Below are positions 11,067-21,180 of a stretch of DNA of 64,000 nt, one piece after another; the stretch's first letter is position 1, and every line of letters begins with the position of its first letter. Origin of the DNA: Amblyomma americanum (taxonomy: Eukaryota > Arthropoda > Arachnida > Ixodida > Ixodidae); the NCBI RefSeq assembly GCF_052857255.1, contig NC_135500.1, positions 102,532,048 through 102,596,047 of the forward strand, in the 5' to 3' direction. The notes under the pieces are model-generated. The model was not told the DNA's origin. It made no database searches and saw only the letters and a list, made by a program, of their open reading frames with translations. A program made the position numbers and the translations under genes.

Positions 11067-11924
11067 AGTTATCTCCAAACTCGGTGTTACCGATGCAATG
11101 ATGTTTGCCTTTTGGCAGTGTCGTGGCCGCCCAGCCCTTTCAAGCGTGCTTGCTCTGCTATTGTTTGTGTTCTGCGCTTGTTGCTTCTCAGTGGGGACGT
11201 AGAAGTAAACCCAGGGTCCATGACAAAGGCGCAGGAAGAGAAATTAGACACCGCGGCAGAAACCGTATTACGACTTGAAGCGAGCAACGCCACTCTTATT
11301 GAAGCGGTAACAAAAGTGCTAAACATTCATGCGACACTGAAAACAGACCTTGAAAATCTAACCAAACGTGTTCAAGAACTTGAAACAAAACTTGAATTGG
11401 CTTCATCTGTTAGTACTTCTGCAAATCACGAAAGTGGGTTATCTAACATCGTCAATAAAATTGATGACTTAGAAAACCGGTCGCGCCGTTCAAATGTTCT
11501 GTTTTATGGTATCGCCGATAGTGACTCGTCTGAAAGTTGGGAGACGTCAGAGCAACTTGTCAACGACTTCTGCCTCGATAAGCTTGGAGTCACTGTTACT
11601 TCCGTTGCTAGGGCGCATCGTGTGGGCCGTTTCTCGACCGAGAAGGCACGGCCAATTATAGCAAAGTTTATCAACGATAAAGAAATTGAAGCCATTCTAA
11701 GTAACGGCCGCAAGCTAAAGGAAACAAATTTTAGCATCGGACGTGATTATTCGCTTGCTGTCCGTAACAAACGTCGACAGCTGCTGCAGTTCTCGAAAAC
11801 GATTAAAAAAGATGGTGACCGCGTGCGTTTGGCTTTCGATAAATTGCATATCAATAAGGACACGTATCTGTGGGATGTCGCCAGTGGCCGAGCGGTGTCA
11901 GTTAGTCTTTCCACGACCGACTGA
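10659..11924 (+). CDS. LINE ORF1 protein, RNA-binding chaperone-like, with N-terminal 2A-like motif
   Basis: The frame is open from 10470 to the TGA at 11922-11924. The ATG at 10470 lies outside the element, in the flanking inverted repeat. The first ATG inside is 10659; ATGs at 10728 and 11031 have better context (CACAATGT), and 11031 would give a protein without the duplication. From 11031, RLLLLSGDVEVNPGS lies near residues 48-63, followed by MTKAQEEK and a heptad-rich coiled coil (VLRLEASNATLIEAV, LENLTKRVQELETKLELA). An L1-ORF1p-like region follows (IDDLENRSRRSNVLFYGI, VARAHRVGRF, RPIIAKF, RNKRRQLLQF). Such proteins trimerise and coat LINE RNA. The 303-bp duplication adds 101 residues with a hydrophobic LLLPLLGQLLSLPAVQLA between repeats. 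Function is inferred from the family. Confidence 0.85.
   Translation: MLPTPPLEKRARLDDALGHDAATMSRRSSSVFLQVLLLPLLGQLLSLPAVQLADTRDEEPCVRKFRGLDEPPICCDLSSSLLLRPPPFLDTFTLLVGQRGTMLPTPPLEKRARLDDALGHDAATMSRRSSSVFLQVSYLQTRCYRCNDVCLLAVSWPPSPFKRACSAIVCVLRLLLLSGDVEVNPGSMTKAQEEKLDTAAETVLRLEASNATLIEAVTKVLNIHATLKTDLENLTKRVQELETKLELASSVSTSANHESGLSNIVNKIDDLENRSRRSNVLFYGIADSDSSESWETSEQLVNDFCLDKLGVTVTSVARAHRVGRFSTEKARPIIAKFINDKEIEAILSNGRKLKETNFSIGRDYSLAVRNKRRQLLQFSKTIKKDGDRVRLAFDKLHINKDTYLWDVASGRAVSVSLSTTD
11178..11219 (+). other. 2A-like translational recoding motif in ORF1, variant NPGS
   Basis: In the ORF1 frame these codons read LLLLSGDVEVNPGS. The 2A consensus is D(V/I)ExNPG followed by P, with ribosome skipping between G and P. 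2A-like sequences are established near the N-terminus of APE-type non-LTR elements including CR1/L2. Here the terminal Pro is Ser (TCC at 11217-11219), expected to weaken or abolish skipping. The hydrophobic stretch before the motif is preserved. Confidence 0.8.
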
Positions 11925-14777
11925 CCGGTTCCAACGGCCACCTCATCTTTTCCAGCGTCTTCATGCTCGTTGAACACTCGTCTTAATTCAGAGAATAGCA
12001 GTAGTTTCCTTTTCACTAATATCCGAAGTGTACTTTCAAAATCTGTTGCCCTTTCTTCCCTCGTCGATTCAACGTGCGCTTCACTTCTGATATTAACTGA
12101 AACTTGGTTGGACGATACTATTCCGGATGCTAACATTCTTCTCAGTGAATCCGAATTTTGCTTTTTTCGTTGTGATAGAAAAAATAGAAAAGGGGGTGGC
12201 GTCCTTATTGCTACAAAGAAACAAATATCTGCTGTCCCGATCACTGTCACTACTTTTCTTGAATGTGTTTGGATACGATGCAAAATTGGTATAGCTGATG
12301 TTGTTATTGCTGCCTTCTACCGACCGCCAGATATGACTGCCACATTTTCAGGTGAATTTCATAGAATATTGAGTGACTTATACGTGCGTTTTCCTAACTC
12401 CATTTTCCTTGTATTTGGTGATTTTAACTTCCCAAACATTGATTGGCCTAATCTTACGGTTAACCCCAGTGACCAGGAAGCCCACATGTTCCTTCATACT
12501 TGCTTAGATTTTTCGCTTGTTCAACTTATCACTGACCCTACCCGCCGCTCCGCCACAACGGCAAATATTCTTGATCTCGTCCTAACAAATAACCCTGAGG
12601 TTTGTTTCGATATCTTGCATTTACAAGGCCTATCCGATCATGAAATCATCACCGGGTACATCACTCGTCCATTTGGTAGAAAGAAAACATCCACTAAGCG
12701 AATTCATTGCTACAACCGCGCTAATTTCGATGGGATTAACTCTGCACTGCAATCATTTTCGGAGGACTTCCTAGCTCACTGTTCATCTCGCTCTGTCGAA
12801 ACAAATTGGAAATCACTTAAAGACACATTAACTAATCTTGTTGACAAGTTTGTGCCGGTCATCACCATCAGATATCATAAAAATGCACCATGGTTCACAA
12901 ATCGCCTTCGTCGTCTTAATAATAAGAAAAAACGCTTGTACCGCCAAGCAGTCAAAACAGGTCTTCCATCATCATGGACAAAGTACAGGCATTGCTATCA
13001 TGAATATCAGTCACTGCTTAATACAACTCGTCATCATTTCTTCAGTCACGACCTGTCCACCATGTTAACCAATAACTGTCATAGATTTTGGCGCGTCATC
13101 AATCCGAGTTCCCACCCCGAAATCGTACTAACTAATCCTGACGGTGATCCTGTAACTGAAACTGAGTGTGCACAGCTTCTTAACGACGCATTCGTCTCAG
13201 TGTTCACCCATGAAGATACCACTTCCTCGCCCATGTTACAGTCATCTTCCGTCACTTCCATGCCAGAAATTATCATTAACGAATCAGGAATTCTAGCCCT
13301 TTTGAATAACCTCAAAGTTACTACTAGCTCTGATCACCTTGGATTTAATAACAAAATACTAAAGAATGCCTCTCTAAACCTCTATCAAGTATTGACATCA
13401 CTTTTTTCACAATCATTATCATCTGGTACAATTCCTGACGACTGGCGTACAGCGAAAGTAATACCCATTTTCAAATCCGGAGACCGCGCCATTCCACTTA
13501 ACTATCGCCCTATCTCATTAACCAGCAACATCTGTAAACTCCTGGAACACATAATTCATACTCAAGTAATTAATTATCTAGAGGAGCACGATATCATTTT
13601 CAAATACCAGCACGGTTTTCGCAGGGGTTATTCATGCGACACACAACTCACTGGATTTACTAACGACATATTTTCCGCAGTAGACGCTGGCTTACAGGTT
13701 GACGCAGTATTTTTAGACTATTCTAAAGCTTTTGATCGCGTTCCCCATCACAGGCTCCTAACCAAATTGACAAACTTAAATCTCCATCCCAGCGTTATTT
13801 CATGGATAAAACAATTCCTCGATAACAGAAAACAATTCACCTCTGTCAACGGCTTTAACTCGTCTTCTGTCCCCGTAACATCTGGAGTCCCCCAGGGAAG
13901 TGTACATGGCCCTCTGCTCTTTTTAATTTTTATTAACGATCTACCCAAGTGTGTATCGTCTCAAATTAGGTTATTCGCGGATGATTGTGTAATATATCGT
14001 AATATTACTAATGAAACCGACCGCCAATCACTTCAAACTGATCTTGACGCTGTAACGGCTTGGTGTTCTTCCTGGCTAATGTCTCTAAATGCATCTAAAA
14101 CAAAGTTAATGTCGTTTACTAACCGTTCCACTCGAATTGCTACAACATACTTCCTCAATAACGATAAAGTTGAACTTACAACAACTTACAAGTACCTGGG
14201 AGTTCACTTTCAGTCTGACCTAACTTGGCATTACCATATTAACACAATCTTAGCATCAGCAAATCGCGCACTCGGCCTTCTTAGGCGTAATCTCAAACAC
14301 GCGCCTTCACACTTAAAAAAACTTGCTTACATCACGCTAATCCGCCCGAAAGTTGAGTATGCGTCTGCCATATGGGACCCTCATCAAGCTTACATCATAA
14401 ACAACCTTAAATCCCTGCAAAACCGTGCTGTTCGCTTCATCTTTTCAGACTATTCACGCTTCACCAGTGTCACAGCATTAAAACAACGTGTCGAGTTGGA
14501 ACCGCTATCATGTCGACGCCATTTCGCTCGCCTAACCTTGCTTCACAAACTGTATCACCATCCCACCCTCCACGACGACTTCTTTTTGCCACACCCTGCA
14601 GTCTTTCCTCGCCGCGACCACGTTAACAAAATAAAACGCGTCACATGCCGTTCATTGCTCTACTCGAAATCATTCATTCCTCGCACTATAATAGATTGGA
14701 ATAACTTGCCATCACACATAGCTACTGAGGTTAACCCACAATCGTTTCAGCATTCGTTAAAACAAACCATGGACTAA
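11925..14777 (+). CDS. LINE ORF2: APE endonuclease + reverse transcriptase, CR1/L2-like
   Basis: The frame is open from the codon after the ORF1 TGA to the TAA at 14775-14777. Numbering from the TTG at 11970, endonuclease motifs are N17 (TNIRS), E44 (LTETWL), Y117 (YRPP), D151/N153 (GDFNFPNIDW) and S222-D223-H224. RT motifs are LNYRPISLTSNICKLLEHI, D583 (FLDYSKAFDRVPH), 638-644 (SGVPQGS) and the catalytic box FADD at 669-672, with the thumb and C-terminus after it. No RNase H follows. Length, about 935-950 residues, fits a complete CR1/L2 ORF2. It would nick target DNA and copy the element's RNA there. There is no ATG before residue 122, inside the endonuclease, so initiation upstream is unexplained. 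Readthrough of the ORF1 UGA, in the same frame, or reinitiation are options. Confidence 0.9.
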   Translation, partial: PVPTATSSFPASSCSLNTRLNSENSSSFLFTNIRSVLSKSVALSSLVDSTCASLLILTETWLDDTIPDANILLSESEFCFFRCDRKNRKGGGVLIATKKQISAVPITVTTFLECVWIRCKIGIADVVIAAFYRPPDMTATFSGEFHRILSDLYVRFPNSIFLVFGDFNFPNIDWPNLTVNPSDQEAHMFLHTCLDFSLVQLITDPTRRSATTANILDLVLTNNPEVCFDILHLQGLSDHEIITGYITRPFGRKKTSTKRIHCYNRANFDGINSALQSFSEDFLAHCSSRSVETNWKSLKDTLTNLVDKFVPVITIRYHKNAPWFTNRLRRLNNKKKRLYRQAVKTGLPSSWTKYRHCYHEYQSLLNTTRHHFFSHDLSTMLTNNCHRFWRVINPSSHPEIVLTNPDGDPVTETECAQLLNDAFVSVFTHEDTTSSPMLQSSSVTSMPEIIINESGILALLNNLKVTTSSDHLGFNNKILKNASLNLYQVLTSLFSQSLSSGTIPDDWRTAKVIPIFKSGDRAIPLNYRPISLTSNICKLLEHIIHTQVINYLEEHDIIFKYQHGFRRGYSCDTQLTGFTNDIFSAVDAGLQVDAVFLDYSKAFDRVPHHRLLTKLTNLNLHPSVISWIKQFLDNRKQFTSVNGFNSSSVPVTSGVPQGSVHGPLLFLIFINDLPKCVSSQIRLFADDCVIYRNITNETDRQSLQTDLDAVTAWCSSWLMSLNASKTKLMSFTNRSTRIATTYFLNNDKVELTTTYKYLGVHFQSDLTWHYHINTILASANRALGLLRRNLKHAPSHLKKLAYITLIRPKVEYASAIWDPHQAYIINNLKSLQNRAVRFIFSDYSRFTSVTALKQRVELEPLSCRRHFARLTLLHKLYHHPTLHDDFFLPHPAVFPRRDHVNKIKRVTCRSLLYSKSFIPRTIIDWNNLPSHIATEVNPQSFQHSLKQTMD

Positions 14778-14942
14778 CAGATTTGGTATTTTTGTTGTAT
14801 TATGTGCATTTACTGAGTATTTTCTTCTGCGTTGTTTGTTGTTGTTATTTGTGTACATTACTAGTTTTTAATTAATTATTACGTGTATTTTGTTTCTAAT
14901 GCCTGTGCCATATTTTTATGCTTGTATCGCCCCCCCCTATGT

Positions 14943-14974
14943 AATACCCTCGCACGAGAGCCCTTAGGGGTATT
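14943..14974 (+). other. 3' UTR terminal hairpin of the LINE
   Basis: AATACCC (14943-14949) pairs with GGGTATT (14968-14974) just before the GTAAATAAATAAA tail. A short 3' stem next to a repetitive tail is typical of CR1/L2 elements, where the RT recognises the RNA 3' end. Confidence 0.65.
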
Positions 14975-15149
14975 GTAAATAAATAAAAAAAATGGCTACT
15001 AGTAAAAGCTTTAAAGAGGGCTGGGTAACCTCAGTAGCTTTCCTTGGTTGCGCAATGATATCGAGGCTCCCAACCAATTAATATAAAAGCCTCAGCCTTC
15101 TTCTCAGGCATGAGAAAGTGGCTGAAGTGTATTAAAATTCAAACAGACC

Positions 15150-18100
15150 AGTGGGTGAAAAATTTAGAGTCTCTTGAGAAATCCGGTTTTGTTAAGAAAG
15201 CTGAAACCACGTGATATATTAACAATTGCATCATCTCCTAAAAACAGTGCGGGATGAAAAGGAATGTATGTGTTATAAAACTAAGTAAAGTATTTTTTCC
15301 TTACTTTTTCCAGCTTCGCACAAGAAATTCAAATCTGGTTAACCGTAACTTCATGTACGTATTTTTCGCAGGCAGGTTGATCTTGTTTTGTCAGTAGGAA
15401 ATTGTGTGTGAGGTGCGCGTGCCCTATACGAAGACGGCACATAATCACTTCCTTAAAACGTTCCCGGTAGGTGCAGGACTTTTATTCACCTATAGCTGGT
15501 TTTACGTTGTGTAATTTGTTGTTTTCTTCGTTGTTCCGCGCGGACTGCCATTTCTGTCTTATTTTACGATGAATTAAGTGAATACAAGCTTTGAACGGTA
15601 TATTTACTTCATTTACATGCTGATAACGAGCTTGAGCAGCGCAGAAGTCACCTCTTTCGTTTCCTTTAATTTCGGTATGGCTTTGTACCCAGCAGAGTTT
15701 TACGTTTTGTCCTTTAGCTGTGGCTAATACTATGTTGTCTATGAGATCACTAGTATAGGAGTGACTGCATTTCTAGAGTGAAGGGCTGTAAGCACGCTTA
15801 GCGAGTCTGTGTATGTGATACTGTTTGCGAGGTTCTCGTTCACTATTTTTTGTACGGCTCCAGAGATCGCGTAACATTCGGCAATGAAAATGGAGGCACA
15901 CTGTGGATGCCTTAGTATTTCAATCCAATTCCCTTGTACCACTGCGCTTCCTACGCAGGCATCTGTTTTTGAACCATCTGTATAAAAATCTCTGAAAGTA
16001 CTGTACTTTTCCTCCAGTGCAAGAAATTCATGTATGATATGTTGTTGTGGAGTTCGTTTCTTCCAGAAGCGTGTAAGAGAAAAATCGCAGATTGCAGAGA
16101 AATTGCGCCATGGAGGTAGTGCATCTCGTCTTTGCGCATTACCAGGTAATGTGTTTAGGACGCCATGATTCTGGCACATCTGTTAAAATCGCAAGAGCAC
16201 TAGCCTGGTAGCTTGAGGTTTGCTGTTAAAGAGCGTTCGAGATGGGCACTTCGTAGCTATATGGTAACATAGATGTGTTTGTAGGAAACGGATTTTTAGA
16301 ATGTACGAGCAGGCAAGCATGGTTCTTCTGTCTGTAAGTGATGGTTCATTAGTTTCTACATATAGGCTTTTTATGGGTGATGTCCGGTATGCACCAATGG
16401 AAAGACGTAAACCTAAATTATGCACTGGATCCAGTCGTTTAAGATACGATGCTCTCGCCGACCCATATACTGTACATCCGTAATCTAAGGTAGAGCGTAC
16501 AACGGCGCGATAAATTTGCAAAATACATGTCCTGTCAGCACCCCAACGTATGCGTGACAGTACCTTGAGTATATTTAGAGATCCGGAGGCTTTATTTTTC
16601 AGTGCGTTTATATGGACACGAAAGTGAGTTTTTTATCAAAGGTTATCCCTAGAAATTTGTGCTCATTTTTGACGGGCATCTGTGTTCCGTTCAGGCGGAC
16701 GAATGGGTCGACTTTTATGCCGCGTTTCAACGAGAAAAGGATGGCTACTGTTTTCTGTGTCGAAAACTGGACACTGTTGTGATCTGCCCATGTCACTAGT
16801 TTATTCATTGTCAACTGTCTCTCTCGCATGTTGGAATGTTTGAGGATGTGCAGGCTATTTGAACATCATAAACGTATACTGAATGCAGGACGGACTTTGG
16901 GATTATTTTACTTATGGAATTCATTTTTATAATAAGCACTGTCGTGCTTAAAATACATCCCTGAGGAACCCCGTTCTCTTGAACGAAGCTCCTGGACAGG
17001 GTTGATCCCAGGCGTACTTCTAATGAACGGTCTGAAGGGAAGTCAGTGAGGAAATTTAACATCCTACCGCGGATACCTAGATCGCCTAGGTCGCGGAGGA
17101 TCCCAAACTTCCAGGTTGTATCATACGCTTTCTCCATATCAAAGAAAACTGCAAGACAGTGCTGTTTGTGTATAAAAGCTTCTCTTATTGCGTTTTCGAG
17201 GCGAACTAAATGGTCTGTCGTTGAGCATCCCTTTTTATAACCGCATTGATGGGCATAAAGCAGTTCGCGGGTTTCAAGGACAAATGTTAATCTTATATTA
17301 AGGACACTTTCAAAAGATTTCGCAAGACAGCTTGTGAGGGCTATTGGCCTATATCTACTTGGGGAAGTCGGTGGTTTTCCATGTTTCAGGAATGACACTA
17401 TCACTGCTGTTTTCCACTCTTTAGGCATTTTTCCTTTTACGACTATCTTTTTTAAAGAAATTCAAGAGTGCCTCTATGGCAGGCTGAGAAAGATGGGCAA
17501 GCATTTCGTAGTGTATCTGATAGGGTCTTGGTGCAGCTTTTTTCCGGCAGAGAGTACTCTATTTATTTCTTGGAGAGTAATTAAATTGCTGTATTGTTCC
17601 CTTCCCCCCCCCCCCCCCCCCCCCACTTATTGGAAGTTTTTGTTTTTCGGCTATATTTTTGTGTATAGAAAATGACTGCGTATAGTGAGAAGAACTGGAG
17701 AATGCAGCGAAGTATTCCCCCAAAATGTTTGCCTGTTCCTTTATGCTTGTTTGTGTGCCAGGTGTTGTTAGAAGAGGGACTCTGAACTGTGAGAAGATGC
17801 CATTTAATTTTCGAACCTGCTCCCACATTTTTGTTATGTGGTTTGACTGTTTAAAGATGAAACGTAACTCTGCCAAGAGGCTTTTTCGGCACTGCGGCGG
17901 ACGTACCGAGTTCAGGCTCTTGCCTCTTTAAAATGTACGAGGTTTTCTTGCGTTGGGTGCCTGCGAAATTTACCCCAAACTCTATTTTGTTGTATTTTTG
18001 CTTCTTTGCTTTCTTTTGTCCACCACATTTTGTGTTTTTGCCGCACCACTCCTGAAGACTGAGGAATAGCTAATTGTGCGGCAGTAATTATACAATTCGT

Positions 18101-18870
18101 GAACATTTCGTTTATCTCATCGATGCTGGCGTTTTCTAAAACTATATCTTCTAAATTGGCTTGTGCTCTAAATAGTTCCCAGTCTGATAAATGCAGCTTC
18201 CAACGACGCGGTTTAGTTGGGATGGTTTCTGGTGATCGCTGCCGTATGGGCTGTCGATAACATCCCATTTAAGATCGCTAAAAACAGATGGTGAGCTAAA
18301 AGACAAATCTAAACAGCTGATATTACCCGAGGTTGGCGAGCAGTATACGGCCTTTTCCGTGTTTAAAAGACATATATTGTTTGTGAGAATAAAATCTTCG
18401 ATTGGTTTGCCCCCTAGAGTCGCAGCGCTCGCTTCGCCAAAGAGGGGAGTGAGCGATAAAATCCTCAACTACCAGATATGGCTCTGGAAGTTCCTCTACA
18501 GTTCTTGTAGATCATGAACTGTTATTGTAAAATGTGGAGGAATGTATACGGGACAGATTGTTAGTGTTTTGTAGCTGACGATGCTGACTGCAACCGCCTC
18601 AAGTTTTGTATTGAGCTTGATTTCTTGAGCAGGGACGGCGCTTTGAACGACAATCGCGACGCCTCCCGACAGTCATTTAGCCTGCTCTCGATCACGTCTA
18701 AAAGCTTTATAATGTTTCAGGATATAAACATGTTGTGGACCAAGGCTGGCCTCCTGAAGACATAAAACTATTGGTAACATTGACCCTAAAATATGTGTTA
18801 TGTCACTGTAATTCCGCATAAGTCCTCTACAATTCCAGTGAATTAAAAAAGCCATGTTTATGCTGTTGAG
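15150..18870 (-). pseudogene. I-group ORF2 (endonuclease, RT, RNase H), multiply disrupted
   Basis: Minus-strand order: endonuclease start (18855-18673: FLIHWNCRGLMRNYSDI, LCLQEASL); endonuclease end (18468-18240: CLDLSFSSPSVFSDLKWDV, SPYGSDH); linker (18268-17559); RT (17428-16811: MPKEWKTAVIVSFLKHGK, YRPIALTSCLAKSFE, VFFDMEKAYDTTW, NGVPQGCILS); thumb (16829-16183); RNase H (16179-15739: FYTDGSKTD, AECYAISGA, YTDSLSVL); RNase H end and C-terminal domain (about 15735-15150: CWVQSHTEIKGNERGD, MCRLRIGHAHLTHNFLL). The RT box reads VYVYDVQIA where YVDD is expected, so the first Asp is lost. A 21-C run interrupts the linker at 17604-17624. Several frameshifts confirm a dead copy. Confidence 0.9.
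17604..17624. repeat. Poly-C run inside the decayed I-group ORF2
   Basis: Twenty-one consecutive C, translating on the minus strand to a Gly run absent from the family. It is a later expansion or an assembly slip. Confidence 0.9.
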
Positions 18871-18989
18871 AGGAAATGAAAGGGGATTTACTTAGGTGGT
18901 TGGCCCGTTATGAGGGGCTTGTCCATTTTTCGCTCAAGAGAGCTGTTCCGCCCCTGCAGAGCGGGCGGACTGGGGGTTACATCTGCTGG

Positions 18990-20176
18990 GGGACCGCGCA
19001 GCCGCGGTTGTGTTAGTTTCAGGCCTCCGCTAACGGGGGGAAGTCCTGCGGGATGCCGACCCATTGTCCAGCGCTCCCTTCTTTCACAATGGCAGGGCAG
19101 CATTCGCTGACCCTGCCTGGGGCGTGGATGGCCCTGTCATAGGCTCGGTGGGAGTGGCCGCGGCAGGTACCGGAGTGCTGTGTGGTGCTACGCCCATGCG
19201 CACCCCGTCAGCGAAGTTTTGTTTTGCTGTGAAAGAGAATGTGTTCCTGAGCGCAAAACGCCTTCTCGCTTCTTTAAACGAAATGTTTTCCTTCGTCTTT
19301 ATGGTGATTATCTCTTTTTCTTTCTTCCAGGACGGACAGACCCTGGAATATGCAACATGGTCTCCTTCACAGTTTGCGCGGCCTCGGGGCTTCGTCACAT
19401 TAATCAGAATGGTGGTCCTTCGAGGCACATTTTGCGAAAGTTTTGCAACCGCGGCTACTCTGTGAGCCGTGCCCGAACCTTTGACAATTGAAGCATCTGC
19501 AGGGGTTAGGTATATATGCTCTTACATTAACTTTCAAATATCCCACGTCGATGGTGTCGGGCAATGTGCTGGTATTGAAAGTAAGGATTAAGTGTTTTGT
19601 GTCTATTTCCTTATTGTCCTTATGGATCTTGATTCGGTGCACATCTATGACGTCCTGGTCGCTGAGCTCTTCGAGCATTTCTTTTTCAGTGATGAGTACA
19701 AACTCAGTTTCGGATATTACGCCTCGGACAGTGTTCAGTGATCGATGTGCTGTTATGGAGACCAGGATGTCCCCTATAGAAGCAATGTTTTAGAGTTTCG
19801 AGCACTGGCTGCACTCACGCAGGTCGAGAAGGCCGCCGCTGGCCATTTTTGAGACCTTGCAGTCAGGCCCCAAGGTATTGGTTAAACATTTAGACACAAG
19901 GAATGGAGATATTATTCTTGCTTGTTTTTCATCGCTTTGACTATGAATTACGTGAAACTTGGTGAATGTTGGTTTCCTTTTGGTAAAAAAATCTGCTGCT
20001 TCGTTCCGCCCTCTCTTGATAGAGCGATCTGGTTTTGAAAGGAGGGGAGCCATAAAAAAAATATTTGTTTTTCGGTCATGGGGCCAGCCACCCACCACGT
20101 AATCTAACAAGTGGACGGTACAGGAACTTGAATGCAAGTCCTGCCCACGCCAGCTGTACACCTTAACTACAACCAA
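18990..20176 (-). pseudogene. I-group ORF1 (Gag-like) with zinc knuckle, frame-broken
   Basis: Minus-strand pieces are: 20176-19790 (TKFHVIHSQSDEKQARIISP, then FLVSKCLTNTLGPDCKVSKM, an RRM-like region); 19678-19400 (VGYLKVNVRAYIPNPCRCFN, then CQRFGHGSQS, a CCHC knuckle whose last Cys is not in place); and 19428-19084 (RANCEGDHVAYSRVCPSWKK, then EKEIITIKTKENISFKEARR). The last is the conserved second knuckle and basic segment of tick I-group ORF1. A Pro/Ala/Thr-rich C-terminus follows. The product would package element RNA. Frame changes near 19790 and 19420 break it. Confidence 0.85.
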
Positions 20177-20640
20177 ATATGACGCAACTCAGGGTAGTTT
20201 GTCACACAAGGTTAACCCTCGCCGCCAGGAAAAAACAAAAAACCAAGAAGTGAGTAGGATCGAGATAAGAGAGTTGTGAGAAAAAGATAGCAAAGTGAAA
20301 GATGGAGGGGAGGTTAGGAAAAGGCGACTGCCGATTTCCCCCGGTCGGTTCAGGCCGGAGGTGCCGTCTGCAGGAAGCTGGGGCCAAAGTGGTGTGTCGC
20401 CTCCGCCAAGGGGCCTTAAAGGTCGAAACGCTGGGCATCGGCTCAACCACCAGGATCCCCTTTTCCCCGGACACGGCGATGCCGCGCACGGCTAGGAGCG
20501 GGTGCTCGGGTCCGTGGTGATGCACTGTTCACCATCATCCCCTTGCGGAGATGTCCCTGCGGATGCTCGGGAACCCGTGGTGTCGCCACTCACTAACGCC
20601 TGCAAACTACAGACGCCCCCCTGCGGGGGGTTAAATAACT

Positions 20641-21180
20641 ATATGTCAAGTTTGATTGCCGAGCTTTTATGAAACTAGTGCCTTTTAACTATTTTAATAA
20701 ATGTTGCAATTCTACGCTGCTTTGTATTGTCTATTCACGTCGCTCTGCCTGTCGTCTTTTGGAGCAGCTCTGAAATGGGTGTTGTATGTCCTCGTGTGGA
20801 AACAAATCGATAGGCCGCAGTCAGCGGCACTTCTTGTTTCATTCTTTTGTCCCTGTTCATTTTTGTTTGAATTGCCGAGACCAACCGCATGATTCGTTTT
20901 CTCTGTCTCATAAAGCTTAGCTAGATCTTTCTCTTTTATCTGTGGCACATAAAAGGCACGCCGCTGTGGGGCGCTTTTTACTGGCGCTTTTATCCGTGAT
21001 ATGATTCTCCTCACGCCTGCGGTCTCACCACGATTGTTATTGGAAGGCAGCGCTCAAGAGGGACCGTGTCTGTATGCGTCGGACGATGCAAAAGAAGTCG
21101 TCGAAGGCAAATCGGTGTCAGTGCTGCCTTTCAGAACCGGGTTTTTTAGCGTGCGTGTCTTCGCTTACTAATCGCAAGCC
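20641..21180. other. No gene recognised
   Basis: AT-rich to mixed sequence between the I-group element and a CpG-rich block. Small ORFs at 20701-21014 show no motifs. Confidence 0.35.

Larger units (their letters stand above)
10488..14992 (+). mobile_element. Near-complete CR1/L2-like LINE
   Basis: The element comprises a 5' region with two copies of a 303-bp-period unit, then ORF1 (2A-like motif, coiled coil, L1-ORF1p-like RNA-binding region) and ORF2 (apurinic endonuclease plus RT without RNase H). It ends in a short 3' UTR with a terminal hairpin and the tail TATTGTAAATAAATAAAAAAA (ending at 14992). Absence of RNase H, the endonuclease and RT motif wording and the short repetitive tail point to the CR1/L2 group. 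No target duplication is found, which is usual for that group. Long uninterrupted frames suggest recent insertion. Confidence 0.88.
14993..20640 (-). mobile_element. Full-length but decayed I-group non-LTR retrotransposon
   Basis: In order on the minus strand are a GC-rich 5' region (20640-20190), ORF1 (20176 to about 18990) and ORF2 with endonuclease, RT and RNase H (about 18870-15150). A 3' segment then runs to the junction with the LINE tail at 14992. Two-ORF structure with zinc knuckles and terminal RNase H identifies the I group. Exact ends are estimated, because no target duplication was found. The neighbouring LINE tail touches its 3' side, so one element may have inserted at the end of the other. 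Confidence 0.8.
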
